Assembly: GCA_964555935.1 (NCBI GenBank)
Contig: CAZKUN010000246.1
Coordinates: 1 to 13,136, forward strand
Length of the DNA stretch: 13,136 nt
Direction: 5' to 3'
Source of the DNA: CAZKUN01 sp964555935
GTDB lineage: Bacteria > Armatimonadota > Zipacnadia > Zipacnadales > VGFC01
The notes below the pieces were generated by a model. That model saw only the letters and a list, made by a program, of their open reading frames with translations, ran no database searches and was not told the origin of the DNA. Positions 1 to 7,835 of this stretch are shown in pieces. Both the position numbers and the translations under genes were made by a program. Each line of letters starts with the position of its first letter. Position 1 is the stretch's first letter.

Positions 1-2568
1 ATGGCCACGAACGCAGCCATGGACGACAACCGGTTGACGCTCACATTCGGCGACTCTGGAGCCACCGCCGTGGTGGGTGTCCAGGTCCGCCCGCGCTACT
101 TCGTCCTGAGAGTGCTCGAGTTTGCCGGGGCCGATGCGCAGTCGCTGACATTCTGCGACATCCGTCTGAGTAAGTCCGGCCTCGACCAGCCCTTCGGCGC
201 GTGCGTGCTGGCACTGAATCTGAAGACTGATGTCCGCGAGTACCCCGGCGCAAACAGCCGCCTGCGCGCCGACGCGCATGACTGGTCGGGCTACAAGGGC
301 GCGTTGGCGGCGCTGGTGGCGTGTCCGACGAACGAGATGCGGGACGTGCTGAAGAACGTGGTCACCCGAGCCCCCGATCTCCCCCACTCCCCCATCGGCG
401 GGCCGTGGGCGCTCGACGGGCCGGACAACCGAAGTTCTTACCTCTTCAACTTCGGCGGACTGACGGTCGACACCGCCGACGCGTGGATCGCCAAGGCAAA
501 GTCGATCGGCTTCAATCAGATCCAGATACACGGCGGCGGCGCTTTCCGCTTCGGCGACTGCCACCTCGATGCCGCGGCGTACCCAAACGGCCGGGCTGAT
601 CTGCGGGCGGCCATCGATAAGCTCCACGAAGCCGGACTGATCGTCGGCATGCAGCCGTATGCGTTCTTCATGGACAAGCGCTGCCCGTGGGTGACGCCCG
701 TTCCGGATCCAGGGCTCGCCAAAGACGCCACCTTCACGCTGGCCCAGGCGCTGCCCGCTGACGCGACAGGCGTACCCGTAGTCGAACCGACAACGGAGAT
801 GTCGACGATCACCGGGTTCTTCGAGCGTAACAGCGTGACGCTGCAGATCGACGACGAGTTGATCACTTACACGAGCATCGACAAGGAGGCGCCCTACGCC
901 TTCACCGGCTGTCAGCGCGGCGCGTGGGGAACGCAAGTCGCCAACCACGCCGAGGGGGCGAAGGTCCACCACCTCAAGGAGTGCTTCGGGCTCTTTGCCC
1001 CCGACCCCGAGACGCCCCTGTTCGAGGAGGTCGCCGCCAGAACGGCCGAGTTCTACAACGACTGCGGCTTCGACGGCATCTACTTCGACGCCCTCGACGG
1101 CGAGGACGTGCTCGGAGGGGGCGACAAGTCGTGGCACTACGGCTCGAAGTATGTCTTCGAGGTCTGGAAGCGCCTGGACAGGCCCGCGATCATGGAGATG
1201 AGCACCTTCCATCACCACCTCTGGTACGTGCGCTCGCGCATGGGGGCGTGGGACCACCCGACGCGCAGCCACAAGCGCTTCATCGACATGCACGTCGCGT
1301 CCAATGGCTCCAATGAGCGCATGTTCCTGCCCGGCAACCTCGGCTGGTGGGCGTTCAAGACCTGGGGTGGCGCCCACACCGAGCCCACCTTCGCGGATGA
1401 CATCGAGTACCTCTGCGCGAAGGCGATGGGGACAGATTCAGGGCTCTCATGCACCACCTATGACGAGAACTCGCCGGGGCAGCAGCGACTGGCCGAGATC
1501 GTCCGGCAGTACGAGACGCTCCGCCATGCCGGTTACTTCCCGGAGCATGTGAAGGAGCGACTGGCCGAGCCAGGTGCGGAGTTCACGCTGGAGTCGGCTG
1601 GTGGTGACGAGTGGCAACTTCGGCCCGCGACCTACTCGAAGCACAAGATCACCGGCCAGGACGATGGTAGCGGCTCGTGGACGGTCGCGAACGACCACGG
1701 GGCCCAGGCGCCGCGTCTGAGGATCGAGGGCCTGATCGCCGGCGGGAGCTTCGACGACCCCGAGGCTATCACGCTTACCGACTTCGCTGATACGAGCCTG
1801 TTCACCCAGCACCGCGTCGCTCCCGGCGTGACGATGGCCCTCGAGACCCTCGGCGAAGCTCCGCCGGGCGGCGGCGTCGGCGCGCGTATAACCGCGACCA
1901 GCACGCTCGAAGATCGCCGGGGCTCTTTTGGGCAGGTCGGCCGCGTCTTCGACCCGCCGCTCAATCTGAGCGGACACGAAGTCCTGGGCCTGTGGGTCAA
2001 GGGCGACGGCCAAGGCGAGTTGCTCAACGTCCAGCTTCAGAGCCCGGGACATATCAGCCACGGCATCGCTGACTTCTACACGGTCATCGACTTCGAAGGC
2101 TGGCGCTATGTGGAACTCGTCGAGGCGGAGGGCGAGCGCCACGCCGAGCATGGCTGGCCTTACTCGGGGGCGTACGCGATCTACCGCGAGCTGGTGCGCA
2201 TGAACACCATGCAGACGCTCGCGATCTGGGTCAACGACCTGCCGGCCGGCGGCTCGGTGAGCATTGACATCGGCCCGATCAAGGGCGTCGCTCCCCGGAC
2301 GCCCGCCGTGACCAACCCGCGCATCACCGTGGCCGGACGCACCATGCTCTTCCCCACTTCGATCCCAACCGGCTCGTACGTGGAATACGACCCGGAGGCT
2401 GGGTGCGCGCTCTACGGGCAGAAGGGCGAGACGGTCGCGACGGTCGAAGTTGAGGGCGACCCAATCGAACTCGCACCAGGCAAGAACCAGCTCTCCTTCG
2501 CCTGCGACGGCGACGAGCGCCCACGAGCGCGGGTGACGGTAATGACGAAGGGCGAGCCACTAGAATGA
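1..2568 (+). CDS. TIM-barrel glycoside-hydrolase-like protein with CBM-like C-terminal domains, probably 5'-partial
   Basis: Reads open from the first base to TGA at 2566-2568 (855 residues visible). The window begins with an in-frame ATG, but there is no signal peptide and the text starts inside what looks like a beta-sandwich, so the true start probably lies upstream. Residues about 1-125 look like an N-terminal beta domain. A TIM-barrel-like catalytic region starts near 130. It is interrupted at about 239-327 by a small beta domain (DDELITYT, then GCQRGAWGT) that resembles modules I know from phage tail and adhesin proteins. The barrel resumes with GFDGIYFDALDGED, where D363 (also D358, D366) is a candidate catalytic acid, followed by E399 in MEMSTFHHHLW. 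Residues about 590-770 resemble a carbohydrate-binding beta-sandwich, and about 775-855 form a last beta domain. A polysaccharide-active role is inferred from the fold and from the two sulfatases downstream (54 nt gap). No named GH family is assigned. Confidence 0.72.
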   Translation: MATNAAMDDNRLTLTFGDSGATAVVGVQVRPRYFVLRVLEFAGADAQSLTFCDIRLSKSGLDQPFGACVLALNLKTDVREYPGANSRLRADAHDWSGYKGALAALVACPTNEMRDVLKNVVTRAPDLPHSPIGGPWALDGPDNRSSYLFNFGGLTVDTADAWIAKAKSIGFNQIQIHGGGAFRFGDCHLDAAAYPNGRADLRAAIDKLHEAGLIVGMQPYAFFMDKRCPWVTPVPDPGLAKDATFTLAQALPADATGVPVVEPTTEMSTITGFFERNSVTLQIDDELITYTSIDKEAPYAFTGCQRGAWGTQVANHAEGAKVHHLKECFGLFAPDPETPLFEEVAARTAEFYNDCGFDGIYFDALDGEDVLGGGDKSWHYGSKYVFEVWKRLDRPAIMEMSTFHHHLWYVRSRMGAWDHPTRSHKRFIDMHVASNGSNERMFLPGNLGWWAFKTWGGAHTEPTFADDIEYLCAKAMGTDSGLSCTTYDENSPGQQRLAEIVRQYETLRHAGYFPEHVKERLAEPGAEFTLESAGGDEWQLRPATYSKHKITGQDDGSGSWTVANDHGAQAPRLRIEGLIAGGSFDDPEAITLTDFADTSLFTQHRVAPGVTMALETLGEAPPGGGVGARITATSTLEDRRGSFGQVGRVFDPPLNLSGHEVLGLWVKGDGQGELLNVQLQSPGHISHGIADFYTVIDFEGWRYVELVEAEGERHAEHGWPYSGAYAIYRELVRMNTMQTLAIWVNDLPAGGSVSIDIGPIKGVAPRTPAVTNPRITVAGRTMLFPTSIPTGSYVEYDPEAGCALYGQKGETVATVEVEGDPIELAPGKNQLSFACDGDERPRARVTVMTKGEPLE

Positions 2569-2610
2569 GCGGGACGCGGGGCCGGGCAAGCACAATCGAA
2601 GCAGACACGC

Positions 2611-2615
2611 GGGAG
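2611..2615 (+). promoter_or_regulatory. Shine-Dalgarno GGGAG of the first sulfatase
   Basis: GGGAG lies 7 nt before ATG 2623 and supports that start. No ATG, GTG or TTG occurs in frame between the upstream stop (2566) and 2623. The motif sits in the apex of a weak imperfect hairpin (2603-2606 pairing with 2617-2620, plus two further pairs across a bulge), so modest structural control of initiation is conceivable but unproven. Confidence 0.55.
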
Positions 2616-2622
2616 CGTCTGT

Positions 2623-4038
2623 ATGAATGGCGACATTGATCGACCGAACATCATCTGGATCATGGCCGATGACATGGGTTGGGGCGATCTCGGCGCTTAC
2701 GGCGCCACGAAGATCCCTACGCCCAACACGGATCGCCTCGCGGCGGAGGGGTGCTGCTTCACCGATGCCCACTCGTCGTCCGCCGTCTGCACCCCCAGCC
2801 GATACAGCGTGCTCACCGGTCGCTACTGCTGGCGGACGCGGCTGAAGTCAGGCGTGCTGTGGGGGCATTCGCCGCCGCTGATCGACCCCGACCGACTAAC
2901 TGTCGGGCAGATGCTCAAGGACGCGGGATACGCGACGGCGGCGATTGGCAAGTGGCACCTCGGGCTCGGATGGAGCCGGTCGGAGGAGGACAAGGGCCCG
3001 AACGATGACGGCGCCGACGTCGACTATACGAAGCCAATTGCCGATGGGCCGACGACGCGCGGCTTCGACTACTACTTCGGGATATCAGCGTCGCTCGATA
3101 TGCCGCCATACTGCTTCATCGAAAACGACGACACGGTCGGTGTCCCAAATATCGAGAAGCACCCGTACGCCGCTCAGCAGCGCAAAGGCCGCATGACGCA
3201 GGGGTGGATCGACGAGAACGTCGACGTCACGTTCACCCACAAGGCGACGCAGTTCATCAAGAGCCACCACGGCGAGAGCCCCGACCAGCCGTTCTTCCTG
3301 TACATGCCGATGGCGGCGCCACACCGCCCGTGCGTTGGCCCGGACTTCATCCGAGGCATCAGCGACGCCGGGCCGCGCGGCGACATGGTCGCTCTCTTTG
3401 ACTGGGCGGTCGGTGAGGTCATGAGCGTCCTCGACCAATTGGGAATCGCCGACGAGACGCTCATCATCGTAACCAGCGACAACGGCGCCCGCCCGGCGGA
3501 TGTGGACGGCGACACGCATGAGCACAAGTCATGCGGCGACTGGCGTGGCTATAAGGCGGACATCTGGGATGGCGGGCACCGCGAGCCGTTCATCGTGCGA
3601 TGGCCCGGCACGGTACAGCCCGGCACCCGCAACGATAGCTTGGTCTGCCTGGGCGACTTCATGGCCACGGCGGCGGATATCGTGGGTTGCGATCTGCCGA
3701 ACGACGCGGCCGAGGACTCGCTGAGCTTCCTGCCAGCGCTGATGGGCAACGATGATGAAATGCAGCGCGAGGCGATCGTGCATCACTCGGTCGGAGGGAT
3801 GTTCTCCGTCCGCAAGGGTGACTGGAAGCTGTGCGAGCGACTGGGCTCGGGCGGCTTCAGCGAGCCGCGTAATCCGGAGCCTGGCCCGGGCGATCCGCCC
3901 GGTCAGCTCTACAACCTCGCGACCGATCCGGCTGAAGCCGACAACGTGTGGCACGATCATCCGGAGATCGTCGAGCGGCTTCAGGCATTGCTGCAAACGT
4001 ACCAAGACGAAGGCCGGAGCATTCCCGCACGAGGCTAG
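2623..4038 (+). CDS. Type I (formylglycine) sulfatase without signal peptide
   Basis: A 471-residue arylsulfatase-A-like enzyme expected to hydrolyse a sulfate ester. The N terminus goes straight into the sulfatase core (PNIIWIMADDMGWGDLG), with metal ligands D16 and D17. The signature SSAVCTPSRYSVLTGR gives Cys56 as the residue matured to formylglycine and Arg60 as its stabilising partner. GKWHLG supplies K110 and H112, TSDNG supplies D286 and N287 for calcium, and RGYKADIWDGGHR supplies K311 and H319. The length is normal for the family and all core residues are present. No Sec, Tat or lipoprotein leader precedes the core, so a cytoplasmic location is inferred, which would suit desulfation of imported oligosaccharides. 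It follows the glycoside-hydrolase-like gene by 54 nt and precedes the second sulfatase by 12 nt. The substrate cannot be read from sequence. No maturation enzyme (FGE or anSME) is in this window. Confidence 0.93.
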   Translation: MNGDIDRPNIIWIMADDMGWGDLGAYGATKIPTPNTDRLAAEGCCFTDAHSSSAVCTPSRYSVLTGRYCWRTRLKSGVLWGHSPPLIDPDRLTVGQMLKDAGYATAAIGKWHLGLGWSRSEEDKGPNDDGADVDYTKPIADGPTTRGFDYYFGISASLDMPPYCFIENDDTVGVPNIEKHPYAAQQRKGRMTQGWIDENVDVTFTHKATQFIKSHHGESPDQPFFLYMPMAAPHRPCVGPDFIRGISDAGPRGDMVALFDWAVGEVMSVLDQLGIADETLIIVTSDNGARPADVDGDTHEHKSCGDWRGYKADIWDGGHREPFIVRWPGTVQPGTRNDSLVCLGDFMATAADIVGCDLPNDAAEDSLSFLPALMGNDDEMQREAIVHHSVGGMFSVRKGDWKLCERLGSGGFSEPRNPEPGPGDPPGQLYNLATDPAEADNVWHDHPEIVERLQALLQTYQDEGRSIPARG

Positions 4039-4042
4039 GAGG
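4037..4042 (+). promoter_or_regulatory. Strong Shine-Dalgarno AGGAGG overlapping the upstream stop codon
   Basis: The TAG stop of the preceding sulfatase (4036-4038) shares its last two bases with a perfect AGGAGG, 8 nt before TTG 4051. This fixes TTG as the start of the second sulfatase and suggests translation is passed on by terminating ribosomes. The next in-frame ATG (4093) would cut off the twin-arginine motif. Confidence 0.85.
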
Positions 4043-4050
4043 TAGCGCGG

Positions 4051-5889
4051 TTGAGCGGACCCTTACAGACTCGCAGAGAGGCCCTTCGCACCATGGCCGT
4101 GGGCGCGGCGGCCACCGTCGCGGCCCCCTTGGCCGCTGCCGGCGGACAACGCCGCAAGCCGCCTAACATACTGCTATTGTTCACCGATGACCAACGGTTC
4201 GACACGATCCGGGCGCTGGGCAATGGCGCTATCGAGACGCCGAGCATGGACCGTCTCGTGGAGCAAGGCACCACATTCACCCACTGCCACATCATGGGCT
4301 CAACATCAGGGGCAGTGTGCATCTGCAGCCGGGCATCGCTGATCACCGGACGGCACCTCTTCAACGTGCCGCACACGCCCAAAGCTGATGACGAGTTGGC
4401 GCTCTGGCCACAGGTGTTCCGCGAGAACGGTTACAGCACTTTCGGCACCGGCAAGTGGCATAACGGGCCGTGGACTTTCGCCCAGAGCTTCACGAGCGGC
4501 GAGAGCATCTTCTTCGGGGGCATGTCGGATCACCTGAAGGTGCCGATTCACAGCTTCGACCCGAGCGGGCGTTACGCCAGGGAAGACCGCACGATCGGCA
4601 CGAGCTTCTCAAGCGAGATGTTCAGCAACGCGGCAGTGAGATTCCTCGACAACCGCGAGAGCGACAACGCCGACCCGTTCTTCATGTATGTCTCCTACAC
4701 CGCGCCGCATGATCCCCGCATGGCGCCTCAGGACTTCGCGGATCGGTACCGGCCCGACGAGATTGAACTCCCGCCCAACTTCCTGCCCGAGCACCCCTTC
4801 GACAACGGCGAGATGAGAATCCGCGACGAGATGCTGGCCGGGTTCCCTCGAACGCCGGATGAAATCCGCGAGCACATCGCCGCATACTACGCGATGATCA
4901 CGCATGTCGACCACCACATCGGCCGGGTTCTGGATGCGTTGGATGCGTCGGGGGAGGCGGAGAACACGATCATCGTCCTCGCGGGCGACAACGGTCTCGC
5001 GGTTGGGCAACACGGTCTGCTGGGCAAGCAGAACCTGTACGAACACAGCGTGCGCGTGCCGCTGACCTTCTCCGGCCGGGGCATCGCCAGGAACCGTCGC
5101 AGCGACGCGCTGGTCTACTTGCACGACATCTTCCCCACAACATGCGAACTGGCGGGGCTCGAGACGCCGGAGACGGTGGAATCAGAGAGCCTTGTCCCGC
5201 TCATCAAGCGCCGGGGGAAGGCAGGTCGCGAGTCCGTCTTTGGCGCGTACAAGGACGGCCAGCGCATGGTGCGGGATGACCGATGGAAGCTCATCCGGTA
5301 CCCATACGCGGACGAAGTGCAGCTCTTTGATCTACAAGACGATCCGTGGGAGATCAACAACCTCGCAAGCGACCCGGCGCATGCAGGAACGATCGCGGAG
5401 CTGGATGAGAAGCTGAGCGAATGGCAGGAAGTCGCCGGCGACACCATCGACCCGAAGAACCCTCCGCCGAAGCCGGGCCTCACGGCCACTCCCGTCAAGT
5501 CTCAGCCCGACGGATCGTACGTGCTCGAGCCCGGAGCCGCCAAGACGCCGGGGAGCCTGGTCTATCAGCCGGATCGCGAGAACCTCGGCGGGTGGTTCAG
5601 CCACAAAGACTGCCCGGAGTGGAAGCTCGTGAACGTGCAAGCAGGCGTCTACGAGGTCGAGTATACCTACGGCAGCACGAACCCGGGATGCGAATTCGAA
5701 ATAGTTGCAGGGAACAGCGCGGTGGTCGGCCAAACCGAGCACACCGGCGGGATGAAGACGTACAAGGCGACCGCAATGGGCGAGATCTCATTGCCCGCGG
5801 GAGAGGTACAAGTAGCAATCCGGCCGAAGCCATTCAGTGGAGCAATCATGAACTTCCGATTGCTGAGGCTCCGACCCGCACAGCGCTGA
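4051..5889 (+). CDS. Tat-exported sulfatase with C-I-C-S-R motif and C-terminal beta-sandwich
   Basis: A 612-residue sulfatase starting at TTG, chosen because of a perfect AGGAGG 8 nt upstream. Residues 7-12 (TRREAL) and the Ala-rich segment to about 30 form a twin-arginine signal peptide, so it is exported folded. The core begins PPNILLLFTDDQRFD with metal ligands D46 and D47. The active-site stretch SGAVCICSRASLITGR places Cys90 at the formylglycine position and Arg94 in place, but Cys92 replaces the usual Pro/Ala. GTGKWHNG gives K135 and H137. AGDNGLAVGQHGLLGKQNLYE gives D313, N314, H321 and K326, a layout like iduronate-2-sulfatase-type members. After the sulfatase domain (to about 470) comes a roughly 115-residue beta-rich extension (about 495-610; WFSHKDCPEWKLVNVQAGVY onward) that looks carbohydrate-binding. 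Substrate unknown. It is probably cotranscribed with both upstream genes and the lipoprotein 32 nt downstream. Confidence 0.92.
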   Translation: MSGPLQTRREALRTMAVGAAATVAAPLAAAGGQRRKPPNILLLFTDDQRFDTIRALGNGAIETPSMDRLVEQGTTFTHCHIMGSTSGAVCICSRASLITGRHLFNVPHTPKADDELALWPQVFRENGYSTFGTGKWHNGPWTFAQSFTSGESIFFGGMSDHLKVPIHSFDPSGRYAREDRTIGTSFSSEMFSNAAVRFLDNRESDNADPFFMYVSYTAPHDPRMAPQDFADRYRPDEIELPPNFLPEHPFDNGEMRIRDEMLAGFPRTPDEIREHIAAYYAMITHVDHHIGRVLDALDASGEAENTIIVLAGDNGLAVGQHGLLGKQNLYEHSVRVPLTFSGRGIARNRRSDALVYLHDIFPTTCELAGLETPETVESESLVPLIKRRGKAGRESVFGAYKDGQRMVRDDRWKLIRYPYADEVQLFDLQDDPWEINNLASDPAHAGTIAELDEKLSEWQEVAGDTIDPKNPPPKPGLTATPVKSQPDGSYVLEPGAAKTPGSLVYQPDRENLGGWFSHKDCPEWKLVNVQAGVYEVEYTYGSTNPGCEFEIVAGNSAVVGQTEHTGGMKTYKATAMGEISLPAGEVQVAIRPKPFSGAIMNFRLLRLRPAQR

Positions 5890-5908
5890 GCGCTGGGAGC
5901 ACATTACC

Positions 5909-5915
5909 GAGGAGG
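5909..5915 (+). promoter_or_regulatory. Shine-Dalgarno GAGGAGG of the small lipoprotein
   Basis: GAGGAGG ends 6 nt before ATG 5922. Its strength shows that the 92-residue reading is translated from this ATG, although the frame stays open upstream to 5421 in the shadow of the sulfatase gene. Confidence 0.8.
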
Positions 5916-5921
5916 CGTTCC

Positions 5922-6200
5922 ATGACTCATAGAGCCGTCGTGTTAGTCCTGATACTGCTGGCCCTCATGTTGGCGCAAGGATGCCCAAGGACGCCACCCG
6001 CCGATCCCGCGACGCTGCCGCAAGACGCGGGGACCCCGGGCGCGGAACCGACAGATGTCGTCGCGCCGGAGGACGAAGCTGCAGACGAGCCGACCGATGA
6101 AGCCGCGGACGAGCCGACGGACGAAGCCGCAGACGAGCCGACCGATGAAGCCGCGGACGAGCCAACGGACGAAGCTGCAGACGAGCCGACTGAAGACTGA
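5922..6200 (+). CDS. Small lipoprotein with acidic DEAADEPT repeats
   Basis: A 92-residue protein not matched to any family I recognise. Residues 1-20 form a lipoprotein signal peptide (MTHR, then a run of Val/Leu/Ile/Ala) ending in L-A-Q-G-C, so Cys21 should be lipidated and anchored in the membrane. A Pro/Asp/Glu-rich linker (22-50) leads into five tandem octapeptides, D-E-A-A-D-E-P-T (51-90), and a final E-D. The mature chain of about 72 residues is strongly negative and almost certainly disordered. It lies 32 nt after the Tat sulfatase with an excellent ribosome-binding site, so it probably belongs to the sulfatase operon. Possible roles are a cation-binding or spacer tether at the cell surface, but nothing in the sequence proves one. 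The in-frame extension upstream of this ATG is an open shadow of the sulfatase gene and is not used here. Confidence 0.85.
   Translation: MTHRAVVLVLILLALMLAQGCPRTPPADPATLPQDAGTPGAEPTDVVAPEDEAADEPTDEAADEPTDEAADEPTDEAADEPTDEAADEPTED
6072..6191 (+). repeat. Five 24-bp tandem repeats in ABABA order (48-bp higher-order unit)
   Basis: Five in-frame copies at 6072, 6096, 6120, 6144 and 6168 each encode DEAADEPT. Synonymous bases alternate. Copies 1, 3 and 5 begin GAC and use GCA for the second Ala; copies 2 and 4 begin GAT and use GCG there. The array therefore looks like a 48-bp dimer that was duplicated, so copy number may vary by slippage or unequal exchange. Confidence 0.92.
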
Positions 6201-6210
6201 CGTCCCGTCA
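6198..6210. terminator. Short inverted repeat containing both convergent stop codons
   Basis: TGACG TCC CGTCA is a perfect 5-bp inverted repeat with a 3-nt loop. Its first three bases are the TGA of the lipoprotein and, on the other strand, its last three are the TGA of the convergent gene. The stem is short and no T-tract follows on either strand, so it is at best a weak bidirectional terminator. Confidence 0.25.
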
Positions 6211-7800
6211 CAGCTGCGAGAGGTCGAGTTGCGCGCCGTCAGGCAGCGGCAACTCGAGCAGCATGAAGTTCCAGATGACTGGGAGTGGCCCGGAGAGATT
6301 CGCGTCTCCCTGGGCGTTAGGCCAGATCATCCAGTGCACCTTGTCGGTCCACTCAGCCATGTCGTCTACGTGCGGGCACGGTGGCCGCTCAAGGTGAGGC
6401 TGGTAGATCTCGGCATCGGGCGTTCGGCGCAGCTCGTCGAGTAGCGGCGTCCCGGGCCACTCCTGAGCGAAGACGTTGAACATCACCTCCACCGGCGTGC
6501 GTCCGTTCAGCGGCGCGTGAGTCAAGTCGAGCAGGTAGTCGACGAGGTGGATGGTGTTCTGAAGATCCTCTCCGCGCAGGATGATGTGCCCGCCGGCTTC
6601 CTCCCCGGCTTCGAACGCCACCACGTTCCCGCTGATCTCGCGCCGCGCCACTTCCGCCACGACATCCGCGTCCTCGCGCCACGAGACGATCAGGCGCCGG
6701 TCCGCCTCGGCGCCCGGCATCTCCGTGGTCCGGATCAGGGCGTCACATCGCTCCATCAGACCCTCGCCGTACTCCCTCCCCTGGCGTCCGCGCAACCGGT
6801 GCTCGGCTCGGACCAGTTCCATCGCGAGAAGGTACGCCGCGCGTTTCAGCGGCCAGGGAGCCTCGGGCGAGAGGTGGATCGCGGGGGCCCGGCGCGCAAT
6901 CAACGCAAGGCGGTCCGCTGACGGAAGCATCTGGTCGACGTCGCCCTGAACATCCGTCTGCGAGGCGACGCTTAGGTACCGGTAGTACGCGAGCACCGCA
7001 GCCGACATGTTGCGCATCTCGTCGTCCATCGCCGCCTGGAACGCCTCAGCATCAACGAAGCGCACGCCCTTCTCGTCGTCCAGCACTGACTCGCGATCCA
7101 GAACCGTAAGGGCTATGCACTCGGCGCGCCAGCGAGCGTAGAACTCGCGATCGTAACACGACCAGTACTCGGCCTCGGGAACCGTCGCCGTGGGGAAGCC
7201 ATCCGGGTAAGGAGCTTGCCCATGGACGCTGTCGAAGAACCCATGCATGCTCCGGTAGATATTGCGCTCTCTCAGCGCTTCCCACGCGGCCTGCCGGCCC
7301 GGAGGCGTGTCGATCAGCATCGGTTCGTAATGCGTACCCTCGGCGCGCTCCCCAAACGGCAGCCAGTAATCCTGGACGCTAGCGGGCATGAACGACCATG
7401 GCCGTGAACTCGGGTCTCCCGGCCTCAGGACATCATCCTCGTGACGCGGTCGCCAGATCTCAGCGTGCGGGATGCAGGCACTGTCGGTGATGTAGTGGCT
7501 GCGCGCGGAGGCGCACATCATCGCCCGGTTGATCTGGCCTTCCCGTAGGTAGCGGATCGCCTCGAGCGTGTACAGCAGGCCCGCCGTGCGCATGTTCTCA
7601 TGGCCAAGCGGCTGATCGCGCATGAAATCGGGGTGGTTGGCGTATCCGCACTTCTTCCAGTTACTCGCGAAGGGTTCGGGCGCCAGCTTCGCCGCGGTGA
7701 GCGAGGCGGTATTGTGCGTGATCGTGCCCGCGGCAAGAGCTGCGGGGCAGATGGATGTCAGGAAGCCCAAGACCGATCCAGCAGAGAGAACAGCGCGCAT
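6208..7800 (-). CDS. Exported zinc phospholipase C / S1-P1 nuclease-like protein
   Basis: A 530-residue protein. ATG at 7800 is chosen because it opens a signal peptide (MRAVLSAGSVLGFLTSICPAALAA, cleavage about residue 23-24), preceded by a weak GAAAGG. The longer frame to 7989 overlaps the neighbouring gene and lacks a leader. The mature chain begins G-T-I-T-H29. SHYITDSACIPHAE has H102, D106 and H112, with the +4 and +6 spacing of the zinc ligands His118, Asp122 and His128 of Bacillus cereus phospholipase C and of the matching S1/P1 nuclease motif. HGFFD (H186, D190) could supply the later HxxxE/D pair, and H56, D58, D62 and H67 are further candidates. The mostly helical region extends to about 330. 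The remaining 200 residues are not recognised and make it about twice the length of phospholipase C. Substrate (phospholipid, nucleic acid or other) is open. It follows the 7836-8633 gene by 35 nt, probably in one transcript. Confidence 0.75.
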   Translation of the reverse strand: MRAVLSAGSVLGFLTSICPAALAAGTITHNTASLTAAKLAPEPFASNWKKCGYANHPDFMRDQPLGHENMRTAGLLYTLEAIRYLREGQINRAMMCASARSHYITDSACIPHAEIWRPRHEDDVLRPGDPSSRPWSFMPASVQDYWLPFGERAEGTHYEPMLIDTPPGRQAAWEALRERNIYRSMHGFFDSVHGQAPYPDGFPTATVPEAEYWSCYDREFYARWRAECIALTVLDRESVLDDEKGVRFVDAEAFQAAMDDEMRNMSAAVLAYYRYLSVASQTDVQGDVDQMLPSADRLALIARRAPAIHLSPEAPWPLKRAAYLLAMELVRAEHRLRGRQGREYGEGLMERCDALIRTTEMPGAEADRRLIVSWREDADVVAEVARREISGNVVAFEAGEEAGGHIILRGEDLQNTIHLVDYLLDLTHAPLNGRTPVEVMFNVFAQEWPGTPLLDELRRTPDAEIYQPHLERPPCPHVDDMAEWTDKVHWMIWPNAQGDANLSGPLPVIWNFMLLELPLPDGAQLDLSQL

Positions 7801-7835
7801 TCCAAATGAGCCTTTCAGTTGGTAAGGCGGCGAGC

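Noticed and set aside
1447..2151. 234-residue minus-strand open frame inside the first gene
   Set aside because: It is antisense to a strongly supported coding sequence, Arg/Ala/Leu-biased as expected from GC-rich shadow frames, and has no recognisable motif.
3085..3525. 146-residue minus-strand open frame inside the first sulfatase
   Set aside because: The sulfatase on the other strand has every catalytic motif; this frame has none.
5421..5921. Upstream in-frame extension of the lipoprotein gene
   Set aside because: It overlaps the sulfatase C terminus in another frame and would bury the lipoprotein signal peptide in mid-chain. GAGGAGG places the start at 5922.
6072..6191. CRISPR-like or mobile repeat array
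   Set aside because: The 24-bp units are directly abutting, in frame and without unique spacers. They are a coding tandem repeat.
5927..6211. Minus-strand Ser/Ala/Gly repeat protein opposite the lipoprotein
   Set aside because: A 24-bp period keeps all frames open. The plus strand has the ribosome-binding site and lipobox, so this is a by-product of the repeat.
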